From Acidobacteriota bacterium (GTDB taxonomy: Bacteria; Acidobacteriota; Vicinamibacteria; Marinacidobacterales; SMYC01): 64,000 bases of DNA. The translations under genes and the position numbers were made by a program. Below are positions 47,204-55,722 of the stretch, piece by piece. The stretch lies in the NCBI GenBank assembly GCA_004356105.1, contig SMYC01000045.1, forward strand, positions 1-64,000. Direction: 5' to 3'. A model generated the notes under the pieces. That model searched no databases. It saw nothing but the letters and a program-made list of their open reading frames with translations, and was not told where the DNA came from. Within the stretch, counting starts at the first letter, position 1; each line of letters begins with the position of its first letter.

Positions 47204-47990
47204 ACCCGAGTACGTAGCAGCGCGACGAGTCCTACTCGACGTTCTCGAGGCCCTGAACGCACACCGGAAGGCGCTGGTTCTCGTTGGTGCACAAGCCATC
47301 TACCTTCACGTGGGGGAAGGTGACCTCGCGGTCTCGCCCTACACGACAGACGGAGACCTCGTTATCGACCCGCGTAAGCTCGACGACGAGCCGGCCACTC
47401 GCCGAAACCCTCGAAGCTGTCGGGTTCGAGCTCGCTGTTCGTCCGGGAGGCTGGACGATGGACGCGGTACAAATCGATCTCATGGTCCCCGCGTCCATGG
47501 GCGGTTCAGGACGCCGAGGAGCTCGACTCGGGGTGCACGGAAACGATGTGGCGCGCAAAGCGTCTGGCCTGGAAGGAGCCGTGGTCGACTATGGGCCCCT
47601 TCGCGTTGCAGCACTTGACCCAACGGACGAGCGCGCCTTCGTCGTGAACGTCGCCGGTGTTGCCGCACTTCTGGTCGCCAAACTACACAAAGTTGACGAG
47701 CGCAAGAACGAGGCCGCGCGACGACAGGACAAAGATGGGCTCGACGTTTGCGGCTGCTTCGTTTCGCGGAAACTGCCCATCTCGCGACGACTCTGACGAA
47801 GCTCGCCGAGCATCCCATCGCGGGTGAAGTGACACGCGAGGCACGGGGCTTCCTGGGGGAGCTCTTTTCGGAGCGCGACGCCGCGGGTGCGGCGATGGCT
47901 GTTCGTGCCAGCGTTGGCCTCGAGGATGAGCTCGTCATCGCCATCTCTTGCGAGACGCTCGCCCGTCGGCTCCTTGCTGCCTGGAAGTAA
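47181..47990 (+). pseudogene. Nucleotidyltransferase (AbiEii-like), frameshifted
   Basis: Frame one gives HRKALVLVGAQAIYLHVGEG and YTTDGDLVIDPRKL, a nucleotidyltransferase turn with the D-x-D pair. The continuation LAETLEAVGFELAVRPGGWT and MDAVQIDLMVPASMGG lies in the next frame from about 47395, followed by VAALLVAKLHKVDERKN. The C-terminal part (AETAHLATTLTKLAEHPIAG) is shifted again near 47770. In full it would be a protein of about 265 residues and the second gene of the module. Confidence 0.65.
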
Positions 47991-48160
47991 GCGGCGCCGG
48001 CGACTTTCCAGACGTGCATGGAAGTCGCGTCCTGTCTTCTGAAGTCCGGAGACTCCACGCGCACAAAGAATTGGAAGAAACCCGTTGCGAATGACCTGAT
48101 GTGTCCAACCGGCGTGGTAAATAACGATACGAGTTCGGGCGAAGGATGTGAGCGAAATCA
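47991..48160. other. Intergenic, no feature recognised
   Basis: 170 bases between the nucleotidyltransferase relic and the cas4-cas1 relic. No gene, repeat or clear promoter was seen. Confidence 0.5.
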
Positions 48161-48619
48161 ATGAGCCAATCAAAAGACAGCGTCGATGATGCGATGGCGG
48201 GAATTCTCCCCTCCGAATGTTGAACGAGTACACCTAATGTCCCCGCCTCTTTCATCTGATGCACGTGGAGGGGAGATGAGAGGACAACCATCGTCCTCGG
48301 TCACGGGCGGCCCTCTCTCGCGCTCGATCTCATGGAGCCGTTTCGTCCTCTCATCGTGGACTCGGCCGTCTTGACCGCGGTCAACACGGGAATGGTCAAA
48401 GCCAGAGATTTCACGAGGAGCCATGCAAGGTGCATGCTCAATGCCGCCGCACGCAAGGCACTCATTCGCGCCTACGAGTCACGAATGGACCAGCTCGTAA
48501 CGCACCCACTGTTCGAGTACCGCTGTTCCTGGCGAAGCATGATCCGCATCCAGGCGCGCCTTGTTTCGCGATGGCTCCGCGGCGGCGTGCCCAGATATGA
48601 GAACATCGTAAACCGCTGA
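48161..48619 (+). pseudogene. Collapsed cas4-cas1 fusion gene (type I-G/I-U-like)
   Basis: From ATG 48161 (MSQSKDSVDDAMAGILPS), one frameshift leads to RMLNEYT, a stop, then CPRLFHLMHVEGR and another stop. This is the Cas4 N-terminal block M-L-N-E-Y-x-Y-C-P-R-L with its Tyr codon turned into TAA. About 60 bases later the last third of Cas1 begins (GRPSLALDLMEPFRPLIVDS, then AVLTAVNTGMVKARDF and YESRMDQLVTHPLFEYR). It ends at 48619. Roughly 400 residues between the two are missing. Cas4-Cas1 fusions are characteristic of type I-G (formerly I-U). Confidence 0.78.
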
Positions 48620-48631
48620 CGGTGAACCGAG

Positions 48632-48922
48632 ATGAACAGAAAACGCTTTCTGGTCACCTATGACGTCTCGGACGATAAACGGAGAACACAGATATTCAAG
48701 ACACTCTACGCCTACGGCGATCACGCACAGTACAGCGTGTTCTTCTGCGAGCTGAACGCTCGCGAGTACGCCGAGCTTTGTGGCAGGCTCCGCCGATCGC
48801 TCCACCACAAGGAGGACCAGATATTGATCCTCGATTTGGGTTCGGTTGCCAATCCACTGGATGCCGGCCTTCAGTGTCTCGGGCGACCCTATCGTCCAGC
48901 CACGACCGTTCTCGTAGTATGA
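48632..48922 (+). CDS. cas2: CRISPR-associated endonuclease Cas2
   Basis: 96 residues, full length for Cas2. The N-terminal strand RKRFLVTYDVSDDKRRTQIF carries the conserved Asp, AYGDHAQYSVFFCELNAREY follows, and HHKEDQILILDLGSVANP forms the second half of the ferredoxin-like fold. The sequence resembles the Cas2 that follows Cas4-Cas1 fusions. It lies 12 bases after the cas1 stop. It is apparently intact although its partner is destroyed. Confidence 0.92.
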   Translation: MNRKRFLVTYDVSDDKRRTQIFKTLYAYGDHAQYSVFFCELNAREYAELCGRLRRSLHHKEDQILILDLGSVANPLDAGLQCLGRPYRPATTVLVV

Positions 48923-49058
48923 CCCGCGAGCGGCGGTGTAATGAGTGAACCCTGGGGATCGCTCGTGGTCTTTGAAAACTGGACGGTTACACCCGCCTCT
49001 CGGGGTTGTCGAGGGCAGGAATCGAAAGCCCATTCGAGGTACCGCTCGAAACAGGGTA

Positions 49059-49064
49059 TATAAT
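49059..49064 (+). promoter_or_regulatory. TATAAT box in the CRISPR leader
   Basis: A consensus TATAAT lies in the 174-base segment between cas2 and the first repeat, 33 bases before the repeat. A matching -35 element is not clear. Confidence 0.4.
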
Positions 49065-49096
49065 GCTTTGTTCTGTCAAGACTTAGACTTGGCGCT

Positions 49097-49204
49097 GTTT
49101 CCGCGTTCGAGAGAACGCGGCCCCATTGAAGCTGGACGAAAGCGTAATGACACGCTGCTGCGTCAGCAAGTTCCGCGTTCGAGAGAACGCGGCCCCATTG
49201 AAGC
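49097..49204 (+). CRISPR. Minimal CRISPR array: two 36-bp repeats and one 36-bp spacer
   Basis: Repeat 1 is 49097-49132 and repeat 2 is 49169-49204. Their last 34 bases are identical and end in CCCCATTGAAGC, and the first two bases differ. Each repeat holds a perfect stem CCGCGTTC / GAACGCGG around GAGA. The spacer is 49133-49168. The repeat end and hairpin suit subtype I-G/I-U-like systems, in line with the cas4-cas1 relic. After repeat 2 only 16 bases remain before the duplicated flank begins at 49221, so the array is cut in its second spacer. Confidence 0.85.
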
Positions 49205-49220
49205 GTTGAAAACGCTCCGA

Positions 49221-49370
49221 GCGGCCCGACCTCGTGCTCACCGGGAAACGATACACCAAACCATTGGCGTTACGATCCCTTGGCCGGCAAGGTTCTCGAG
49301 CTGGTCACCAGCCGTCGAGGAGCCCGCCGTCGAACCACTCCCACAAAATGTAGAGAAAAAGTTGGACCGG
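49221..49370. repeat. Copy B of the ~150-bp duplication
   Basis: Matches 45541-45690. It contains the first ~14 codons of a livG copy, running straight into the CRISPR remnant, and the true 3' end of the cytochrome c gene with its stop at 49305. Confidence 0.9.
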
Positions 49371-50416
49371 TCGGGAGCTATCGTTTACGGGAACGAGTAG
49401 ACCCACGTTGGCGAGGACATGTTGACGTACGTTGAGAGAGAGTTGGAGTTGAGGGACGAGATCCCATTCCGTACCGCCATCTTCGGCTCGTCCAATGATC
49501 TCCACCATCGGAGAGAAACTCCGCCCCCAGGTGTTGGCGGTGAACGTCCGCCCGAAGGCCGCCGTCCAGAAAATCTCTTGCTCGACTCGGTCACGATCGC
49601 TCGGTAGCTCGATTCCAGCTTGCAAATGGACGAAAGCATCGCCAGGCAGCAGCTGACCAAAGGAGACGGACGGCTCGAAAACAAAGACGCCTTTTCCTTG
49701 GCCGTTTCGTTCGCTCCCGTCGGGACGGCGACTTCGGCGTTCAAGCTCAGAATATTGCCGCGATCCAATCGATGATAGACGGTGCTCTTAATGCCCAGCG
49801 TGACGTCGCCGATCCCTCCCGCCCAGGGATCCCCGCTCGTGCTTTGCCCCGCGCCGAACGGGACCGCGAGCTCCCATTGGTAGCGCGCGCCGAAGCGACG
49901 CTCGTATAGAAGCTCGTTCGTGAGCTCACCCTTTCCTTCCGTGGCTACCCCGACCGTCCAAATGAGCTCGTCTTCTGGATAGGCCTTTTCCGTGAACATG
50001 GGACGCGGAAAATTGAGCTCCCCACTCGGCCAGGCGTCTTCCGCGCAGAATGTGCGAATGAAGTCCACGATCTTTTGTAACTGCTCGATGTCGAACGCCT
50101 CGCCGAAGGCGGGCATGCTCGCATCGAATCCCCGAACCGGCCCTCCCTGGTGGGAGACGGCAATCCAGTCGAAGTCAGGCTCCCGCGTCGCGAAACTGCA
50201 GTCGGCGAAATCAGGAAGGGGGACGTCGAACGCGACTCGATCGAGCGGAACACCTGCGCCGGTCTCACCGTGACACTGGGCGCAACCGATTCGGTACAGG
50301 CCTTCGCCCGTCGTGGGAAGCTGCGAGCCGTTCACGGCGAGCGAAGAAAGAAGCACGAACAGGATGGCGTAAGCGGCTATGCAACGCATGAATACGCGGA
50401 ACACGGTATCACGCAC
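49305..50416 (-). pseudogene. Cytochrome c / outer-membrane-type protein gene with one frameshift
   Basis: A signal peptide is followed by a class I cytochrome c domain: heme motif CAQCH in YRIGCAQCHGETGAGVPLDR and axial Met in GFDASMPAFGEAF. A beta-rich region follows (ELIWTVGVATEGKGELTNEL, YQWELAVPFGAGQ). Near 49720 the frame shifts: GKGVFVFEPSVSFGQLLPGD and VEQEIFWTAAFGRTFTAN continue in the next frame to LYILWEWFDGGLLDGW and a stop. It could be a mutation or a sequence error. It may be an outer-membrane component receiving electrons or metals. Confidence 0.7.
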
Positions 50417-50520
50417 GAGCGAGGATTCCGTTGGTCGATGCGGGTGAAGAGATCCGTTCGCGCTTCGGAGCCGAAGCTAGTTGCTCTACGATTGACTCTC
50501 GCTCATCATGGCTGACTCAC

Positions 50521-52473
50521 ATGAAGCCGTCGCCCGCATCAGGAACGCTGCCTGTAAGCGGTAGACCTCCATCCACCGGAGGTTGGGCCGTCGCCGCCGT
50601 GATTGCTGCGGTCGCTGCGCTGCTTTATTTGCCGACGGTGGCGTTCGATTTCACCCTCGACGATGTTCACGTGGTCAAGGAGAACCCAGTGTTGCAGCGG
50701 GCGTGGTGGTGGGACGCCATCGCCGGTTCCTATTGGCCCGATCAGCTTACGGACGGCGCCAACAACTGGCGCCCGCTCGCGACGCTCTCATGGTGCTTCG
50801 AGCGCTGGGCGGCAGGCGGGAGCGAGCCGTTGGCGCTGCGGTGGCACCATGCAAGCAACGTCGTCCTGCATGGCTTGGCGGTGTTGGCGCTGTTTCCTAT
50901 CGCCCGACGATTTTGCGGCTCGGTTCAGGCCGCTTGGGTGGCGTGCGCGCTCTTTGCCATGCACCCGGCACACACCGAGGTCGTACCGCCGCTCGTGGGC
51001 CGCACCGATCTGATCGCCGCGCTGGGCGGGTTTTGGATGTGCGCGGCTTTCTGGCGCTTCCGCGATACAGGAGGCCGGCACTGGCTCGCCCTGTCCGCGC
51101 TCGCCTACGCAGTTGGGTTGGGAGGCAAAGAGTCCGCCGCACCCCTCGTGCTGCTGTTGCCGCTCGCCGATCTCTTGTGGCACGGCCGCTCTTGGCGCGA
51201 GTTGCTCGGGCGGGCGGGGCTCGCCTATCTTCCTCTGCTGGCGGTTGCCGTGCTATATGCCTTCGCCCGCATCTCGGTGCTCGGGGAACATACGATTGTG
51301 CATGCCCACGCAGCACCGCTCGCGATGATCGACCGGCTATCTTTTGCCGGCCGCAACACGTGGGTGTCAGCTTGGCTGCTCGCCCTACCTGTACGCTTTC
51401 ACCACCTCCTCACGACAGTGCCATCGAATGCGCCCTTCACCTTTCCGCAACCGGTCGGGCTGATGCGGGGCCTGTGGCCGCTTTTGGCTCTTCCCCTTTG
51501 GCTGGGGTGGGTTCCGCTTCTCCAGCGCGTGCCGACGGCGGCGCTGCTCTGGGTCGCCGTACTTCTGCCTTGGCTTCCGACCTCGGGACTGCTCCCTGTT
51601 GCGGGCGGCGTCTCGCTCCGGTTCCTCTTCATCTCGACAGGTTTTGCCGCGTGTGCGGCCGTTGTTGGAGCGCAATTTGTCGTGAGGCGTCACTCGAGCT
51701 ACCTCCCTGCGCTGCGGGTGTCGGCCCTGATTTGGAGCGTCGTGGCATTGGGGATAACGTGGCGCCAAATTCCTAACTGGCGCGACAACCGTACCTTTTT
51801 TCGCGCTGTCCTCTCGGAGGAACCGCGCTGCTACACTGCGAATTACGCGCTGGGCACGTCCTTCGCGCTCACGGGCGATTTAGTCGAGGCGCGCAAGTGG
51901 TTTCGCCTTGCGATCGACGTCGCTTCTGACAGCCCCCAATCGTTTCGAGCGCGCGAGAACTTAGCGATGACGTTCGAGTACGGCCCGTCCGGCCGGCGCT
52001 TTGGCCCCGATGCCCCGCTCGCTCGGGCGCTTGCGCTCTACCACGACGCGTTGCGCGTAAAGCCGGACGCACTGATTGCCAACCTCGCCGCAGCCACAGT
52101 GTCTTCGCGGCTGGCCGAGCGAAGTGGGCTGACGGCGGTCGAGAGGCAGGCCTATCAGAGCCACGCCTTCGAGCAACTAGTGCGTACTATCGAAAGCCAT
52201 CCCGACCATCCTAGCGCTTACCTTTGGCACCGTCGCGCCGCTGGAATTGCGATCGCGCTGGGCGACAACCGACTTGCTCGGCGAGAACTGGCTGCAACGG
52301 CGGCCGGTCGCGCCGCCCGCAAACAGTGGGTGCTCGACCACGAGGGTCGCCTGGAGTGGTCACGCGAGACGCAGCGTGCCATTGGCGAGTTGGAAGAGGC
52401 CCTGTGGTTGATGCCACCTCCGGACGAAGAAGCTACACTGCGCGCTGCACTAGAAGTGTGGCGAGAGCGATAG
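50521..52473 (+). CDS. Polytopic membrane glycosyltransferase-like protein (TMTC/DUF1736-like) with TPR tail
   Basis: About ten membrane helices from AVAAVIAAVAALLYLPTVAF onward. An Asp-Asp motif lies in the first periplasmic loop (FDFTLDDVHVVKENPVLQ) followed by NNWRPLATLSWCFERW, the pattern of dolichyl/undecaprenyl-phosphate-mannose-dependent transferases of the TMTC group. After the last helix (about 420) there is a helical tail with TPR-like repeats (ANYALGTSFALTGDLVEARK). 650 residues. The start at 50521 is chosen over the GTG at 50431, which has no similarity upstream. Confidence 0.82.
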   Translation: MKPSPASGTLPVSGRPPSTGGWAVAAVIAAVAALLYLPTVAFDFTLDDVHVVKENPVLQRAWWWDAIAGSYWPDQLTDGANNWRPLATLSWCFERWAAGGSEPLALRWHHASNVVLHGLAVLALFPIARRFCGSVQAAWVACALFAMHPAHTEVVPPLVGRTDLIAALGGFWMCAAFWRFRDTGGRHWLALSALAYAVGLGGKESAAPLVLLLPLADLLWHGRSWRELLGRAGLAYLPLLAVAVLYAFARISVLGEHTIVHAHAAPLAMIDRLSFAGRNTWVSAWLLALPVRFHHLLTTVPSNAPFTFPQPVGLMRGLWPLLALPLWLGWVPLLQRVPTAALLWVAVLLPWLPTSGLLPVAGGVSLRFLFISTGFAACAAVVGAQFVVRRHSSYLPALRVSALIWSVVALGITWRQIPNWRDNRTFFRAVLSEEPRCYTANYALGTSFALTGDLVEARKWFRLAIDVASDSPQSFRARENLAMTFEYGPSGRRFGPDAPLARALALYHDALRVKPDALIANLAAATVSSRLAERSGLTAVERQAYQSHAFEQLVRTIESHPDHPSAYLWHRRAAGIAIALGDNRLARRELAATAAGRAARKQWVLDHEGRLEWSRETQRAIGELEEALWLMPPPDEEATLRAALEVWRER

Positions 52474-52537
52474 TCTCGTTCCGATGTGAGCGGCTGATAG
52501 AAGAGCGGAAGTCTTCGATAATTCGATAAATGATGTG

Positions 52538-53263
52538 ATGAAATCGACAACCGGTATGGAACGGCTGGCGCGCGATCTGGGGGAGCTCGGTATCACTTCC
52601 GGCGGCACACTCATGGTTCATTCCTCTTTGAGCGCGATCGGATGGGTCGAGGGCGGCGCGTCCGCGGTGGTGCGCGCGCTCATCGAGGCGCTCGGCGAGG
52701 ACGGCACGCTCGCCATGCCGGCAGCCACTCCCCAATGCGCCGTGCCGGAACCTCAAACCGTGTTCCAAGCGGAGACGACGCCGACGAAGATGGGCGCGAT
52801 CCCGGAGGCGTTTCGCATATGGCCAGGAACGCTTCGCAGCAGCCATCCCCTCGATTCCGTGTGCGCGCGCGGTCCGTTGGCCGCGGAGGTCACATCCGTG
52901 CATCCGCTGGCTTTCTCCGAAGGTCCAGGCACGCCGTTCGGACGCATTCACGATCGCGAAGGCACCATCCTGCTTCTCGGGGTGGGATTCAATCGCTGCA
53001 CCGCGCTTCACTACGCGGAGACCCTGTCGGAGAAACGCAGAACCGCCACGACACGCTTTCCTAGGATCGAGAATGGGGAAACAGAGTGGGTCGAAGTGCT
53101 CAACGTCGCCGACGACAACGACCGGCACTTCCCGATCATCGGCGAGCGCTACGTCGCGGCGGGAAGAGCTGTTCGCGGCAAAGTCGGCGAGGCGCCGTGC
53201 TCGCTCTTCCCAATGCGGGACCTGGCGGATTTCGCCGTCGACTATTTCGAATCGACTTTCTAG
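52538..53263 (+). CDS. AAC(3)-family N-acyltransferase
   Basis: MVHSSLSAIGWVEGGASAVV with EALGEDGTLAMPA, MGAIPEAFRIWPGTLRSSHP and LLLGVGFNRCTALHYAE are the conserved blocks of the aminoglycoside 3-N-acetyltransferase/YokD fold. The AcCoA-binding Ser/Gly region and His are in place. 241 residues. Environmental members of this family are often not resistance genes. GTG 52535 or ATG 52538 may be the start. Confidence 0.9.
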   Translation: MKSTTGMERLARDLGELGITSGGTLMVHSSLSAIGWVEGGASAVVRALIEALGEDGTLAMPAATPQCAVPEPQTVFQAETTPTKMGAIPEAFRIWPGTLRSSHPLDSVCARGPLAAEVTSVHPLAFSEGPGTPFGRIHDREGTILLLGVGFNRCTALHYAETLSEKRRTATTRFPRIENGETEWVEVLNVADDNDRHFPIIGERYVAAGRAVRGKVGEAPCSLFPMRDLADFAVDYFESTF

Positions 53264-53281
53264 AGGTGCTGGCTTTCACCA

Positions 53282-53392
53282 ATGGATAGTCGGCTCCGCC
53301 GCGCGTCAGCCGGGGATGCCTCCCGCGTCCTTCAGCTGATGCGCACCTATGATGACGAGGCGCATCGTCCAACGCGTCGCGCCTTGAGATAG
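53282..53392 (+). pseudogene. Possible N-terminal stub of a GNAT acetyltransferase
   Basis: A 36-residue frame, MDSRLRRASAGDASRVLQLM followed by RTYDDEAHRP, resembles the first helix of GNAT enzymes. It starts 18 bases after the AAC(3) gene and then stops. The evidence is a short similarity only. Confidence 0.3.
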
Positions 53393-53598
53393 ACGTCCTC
53401 TTGGCCGCGTAGTAGGATCGCGCCCTTCCGGGAGGAGCCGATATCCCGTATATCCCGCTTCATCTGCGGTAAGAAGCTCATCCATGTCGGCTCGGACGGC
53501 TTTCAAAAAAGGACTCATCGAGCAAGGCCTCGCGAAACGCACACTTCGCGCGAGGCGGGACATTGGAAAAACTGTGTGAGAAACAAAGTGGAGACCCT

Positions 53599-54597
53599 AT
53601 GAGCACGATCAACATCGGACCGATACGTTGTGAGACCGGGACGAAAGTCTCCGGAATGGTTCCCGCTGTGTCGCGCGTCGACGGCAGTAATCTCGGCTTT
53701 CCCGTGATCGTCGTCAACGGCGCGAAAGACGGCCCCGTCCTTCTCGTGGATGGCGGTATTCATGGTGATGAGCAAGAGGGAACGCTCGCCATCATCGAAG
53801 TCGCAAAGAAGCTCGACCCGAAGAATCTTCGCGGCACGTTCATCGGTGTCCCTGTCATGAATGTCGGTGCTTTCGAAGCGATGTCACGCGGCAACCCGCG
53901 CGACGCGCACACCTTCGACATGAACCGGATCTATCCGGGAAAGCCCGCGGGTTATCTCACGGACCGCATCGCACAGGTTCACAACGAAGAAGTCGGCAAG
54001 CTCGCCGATATGGAGATGACGATCCACTCGGGCGGCAATATCTGCTATCTCGGTGAGACAATCTTCACGAAGTCCGGTGACGACAAGAGCTTCGAGTTCG
54101 CGCGCGCGATGGGCGAGGGATGGGAGATCATTCTCGACACGCCGCACCCGGTGGGATCCCCCATGGCAGCAATGGTCGATCGCGGCAAGCTCGCCATCAC
54201 CGTCGAGCTCGGCGGAAGCGCTACACTCATGCCCGATGCGCTGAAGTATAACGTCGACGTGCTCGAGCGCGCGGTCCTGAACGTCTGTCGCCACTACGAC
54301 ATGATCGACGGGGACGCGACCTATGCCGACACCGCATGGCGCGGCAGCCAGATTGCGGTCATGGCGTCGAAGAGCGGCATCTTGCTTCCCAACCCGGACC
54401 TCCCTCGCAACAAGCTCAAGAAACCCATCACTGAAGGCGAAGTGCTCTTGACGCTCGCGGATTTTTTTGGCGAGACGGTCGAAGAGCTCAAAGCGCCTTG
54501 CACCGGTGTATTGTTCGGCTTCCGGACCTATCCGAGCACAACGGCGGGAGACTGGACGCTTTTTTGCGGCAGGGCGGAACGAAAGTCGATGGTTTGA
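53599..54597 (+). CDS. Succinylglutamate desuccinylase/aspartoacylase-family zinc hydrolase
   Basis: Zinc carboxypeptidase-like amidohydrolase. The first metal motif is GGIHGDEQEGTLAII (His-x-x-Glu), the Arg/Asn substrate block is AHTFDMNRIYPGKPAGYLTD, and the second His is EMTIHSGGN. A C-terminal beta domain (VLLTLADFFGETVEELKAP) is present. 332 residues. It is the first gene of a six-gene operon, three bases before the transporter gene. It probably removes an acyl group from an amino-acid-like compound. ATG 53599 is used because GGAG precedes it. Confidence 0.9.
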   Translation: MSTINIGPIRCETGTKVSGMVPAVSRVDGSNLGFPVIVVNGAKDGPVLLVDGGIHGDEQEGTLAIIEVAKKLDPKNLRGTFIGVPVMNVGAFEAMSRGNPRDAHTFDMNRIYPGKPAGYLTDRIAQVHNEEVGKLADMEMTIHSGGNICYLGETIFTKSGDDKSFEFARAMGEGWEIILDTPHPVGSPMAAMVDRGKLAITVELGGSATLMPDALKYNVDVLERAVLNVCRHYDMIDGDATYADTAWRGSQIAVMASKSGILLPNPDLPRNKLKKPITEGEVLLTLADFFGETVEELKAPCTGVLFGFRTYPSTTAGDWTLFCGRAERKSMV

Positions 54598-54600
54598 CGA

Positions 54601-55722
54601 ATGATCACCGAGCCCACCGCGCTTCTCGCCTTCATGTTCCTCGTGGTGGCGTTCGCGCGTTTTCTCGAAGGCCGTTTCCCGATCGTCCAAAAGGTTAGCT
54701 CTGCCGTTATCTGCACCCTTCTCGGCATCTTGCTCGCGAATATCGGTGTCATCCCGCACGAGTCCGCCGTCCTTGCGGCTGTGGGGGAATACGCGGTTCC
54801 GTACGCGATCGTGCTCGTCATTCTCTCGTCGCGCTTGAAGGATTTGCGAAAGGCGGGAAAGCCGCTCGTCATCGCTTTTGTGCTCGCGGGTGCCGGCACC
54901 TTCGTGGGCGCCCTCGTCGCGAGCCTCCTCTTCGCCTCGAGTCTCGGGCCCGAGACTTGGAAGCTCGCGGGGACGTTTGCCGGGGCTTTTTGGGGCGGCG
55001 GAATGAATTTCGCCGCCGTGGGGAGAGGGCTCGACATGAGTGAGAGCCTCTTTGCCGCTGCCTTCGTTGCGGACAACCTCTCCACCGTGCCGTGGATGCT
55101 TGCGCAGGTCGGTCTCTTTTCGCTCCTCGCCGCCTATTATCGAAGCGGGAGCCACGTGGGGGGCTCGGAGGCGAAGAGCGAAGACCAACGCAAGGCGTGG
55201 TCCGAGACCACGGTCAGCATCACCGATCTCGCGTGGCTTGCCGCGCTTCCGCTTGCTTTTATGTGGATCGCAGAGCGCGTCGGTGCGAGCGGTCCCGGCC
55301 AAGTTCTCTGTTTGACGACGCTCGCACTCGTAGCCGCGCAGCTTCCCATCGTTCATCGCCTTCGGGGCGCGGCGGTCCTCTCCTATTTCGCACTACATCT
55401 CTTTTTCATCGTCATCGGCGCGGTGTCCGATGTCCGGGAAGTGGCTAATGCGGGGCCGGTGCTCTTTGTCTACATGCTCTCCATCATCGCGATCCATGCG
55501 CTCGTCGTCTACGGCATTGGCTATCTCGCACGGCTCGACTTGCCGACGCTGACGATTGCGAGCCAAGCGGCCATCGGCGGACCGGGCTCCGCGCTCGCGC
55601 TCGGCATGGCCATGAAATGGAACGAGCTCGTCACGCCCGGGATCATCGTCGGTATCTTCGGCTACGGGGTTGGAAATTATCTCGGTTTCGCGACCGCCTA
55701 TCTTCTACGGCAGCTGCTCTAG
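54601..55722 (+). CDS. DUF819-family membrane protein, putative transporter
   Basis: About ten membrane helices. The family blocks are FLEGRFPIVQKVSSAVICTL, the central FWGGGMNFAAVGRGLDMSES and VADNLSTVPWMLAQVGL, and the C-terminal ASQAAIGGPGSALALGMAMK. 373 residues. DUF819 proteins are thought to transport small organic ions, but no substrate is established here. The stop overlaps the SDR start by one base. Confidence 0.9.
   Translation: MITEPTALLAFMFLVVAFARFLEGRFPIVQKVSSAVICTLLGILLANIGVIPHESAVLAAVGEYAVPYAIVLVILSSRLKDLRKAGKPLVIAFVLAGAGTFVGALVASLLFASSLGPETWKLAGTFAGAFWGGGMNFAAVGRGLDMSESLFAAAFVADNLSTVPWMLAQVGLFSLLAAYYRSGSHVGGSEAKSEDQRKAWSETTVSITDLAWLAALPLAFMWIAERVGASGPGQVLCLTTLALVAAQLPIVHRLRGAAVLSYFALHLFFIVIGAVSDVREVANAGPVLFVYMLSIIAIHALVVYGIGYLARLDLPTLTIASQAAIGGPGSALALGMAMKWNELVTPGIIVGIFGYGVGNYLGFATAYLLRQLL

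Larger units (their letters stand above)
45691..49220. mobile_element. 3.5-kb accessory block between the duplicated sequences
   Basis: Everything between the two copies is unrelated to the surrounding operon and is read on the opposite strand. It holds a WYL-type regulator stub, a frameshifted DNA-binding protein/nucleotidyltransferase pair, a collapsed cas4-cas1 gene, cas2 and a two-repeat CRISPR array cut off inside the next spacer. No recombinase is present and no inverted ends were seen, so the way it arrived is unknown. Confidence 0.65.

Noticed and set aside
45691-49220. Integrative element with its own recombinase
   Set aside because: No integrase, transposase or tRNA target was found in the block, so only a flanked accessory block can be claimed.
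53884-55356. 490-codon minus-strand frame opposite the deacylase and DUF819 genes
   Set aside because: Antisense shadow; the plus-strand operon has clear family motifs and coupling.
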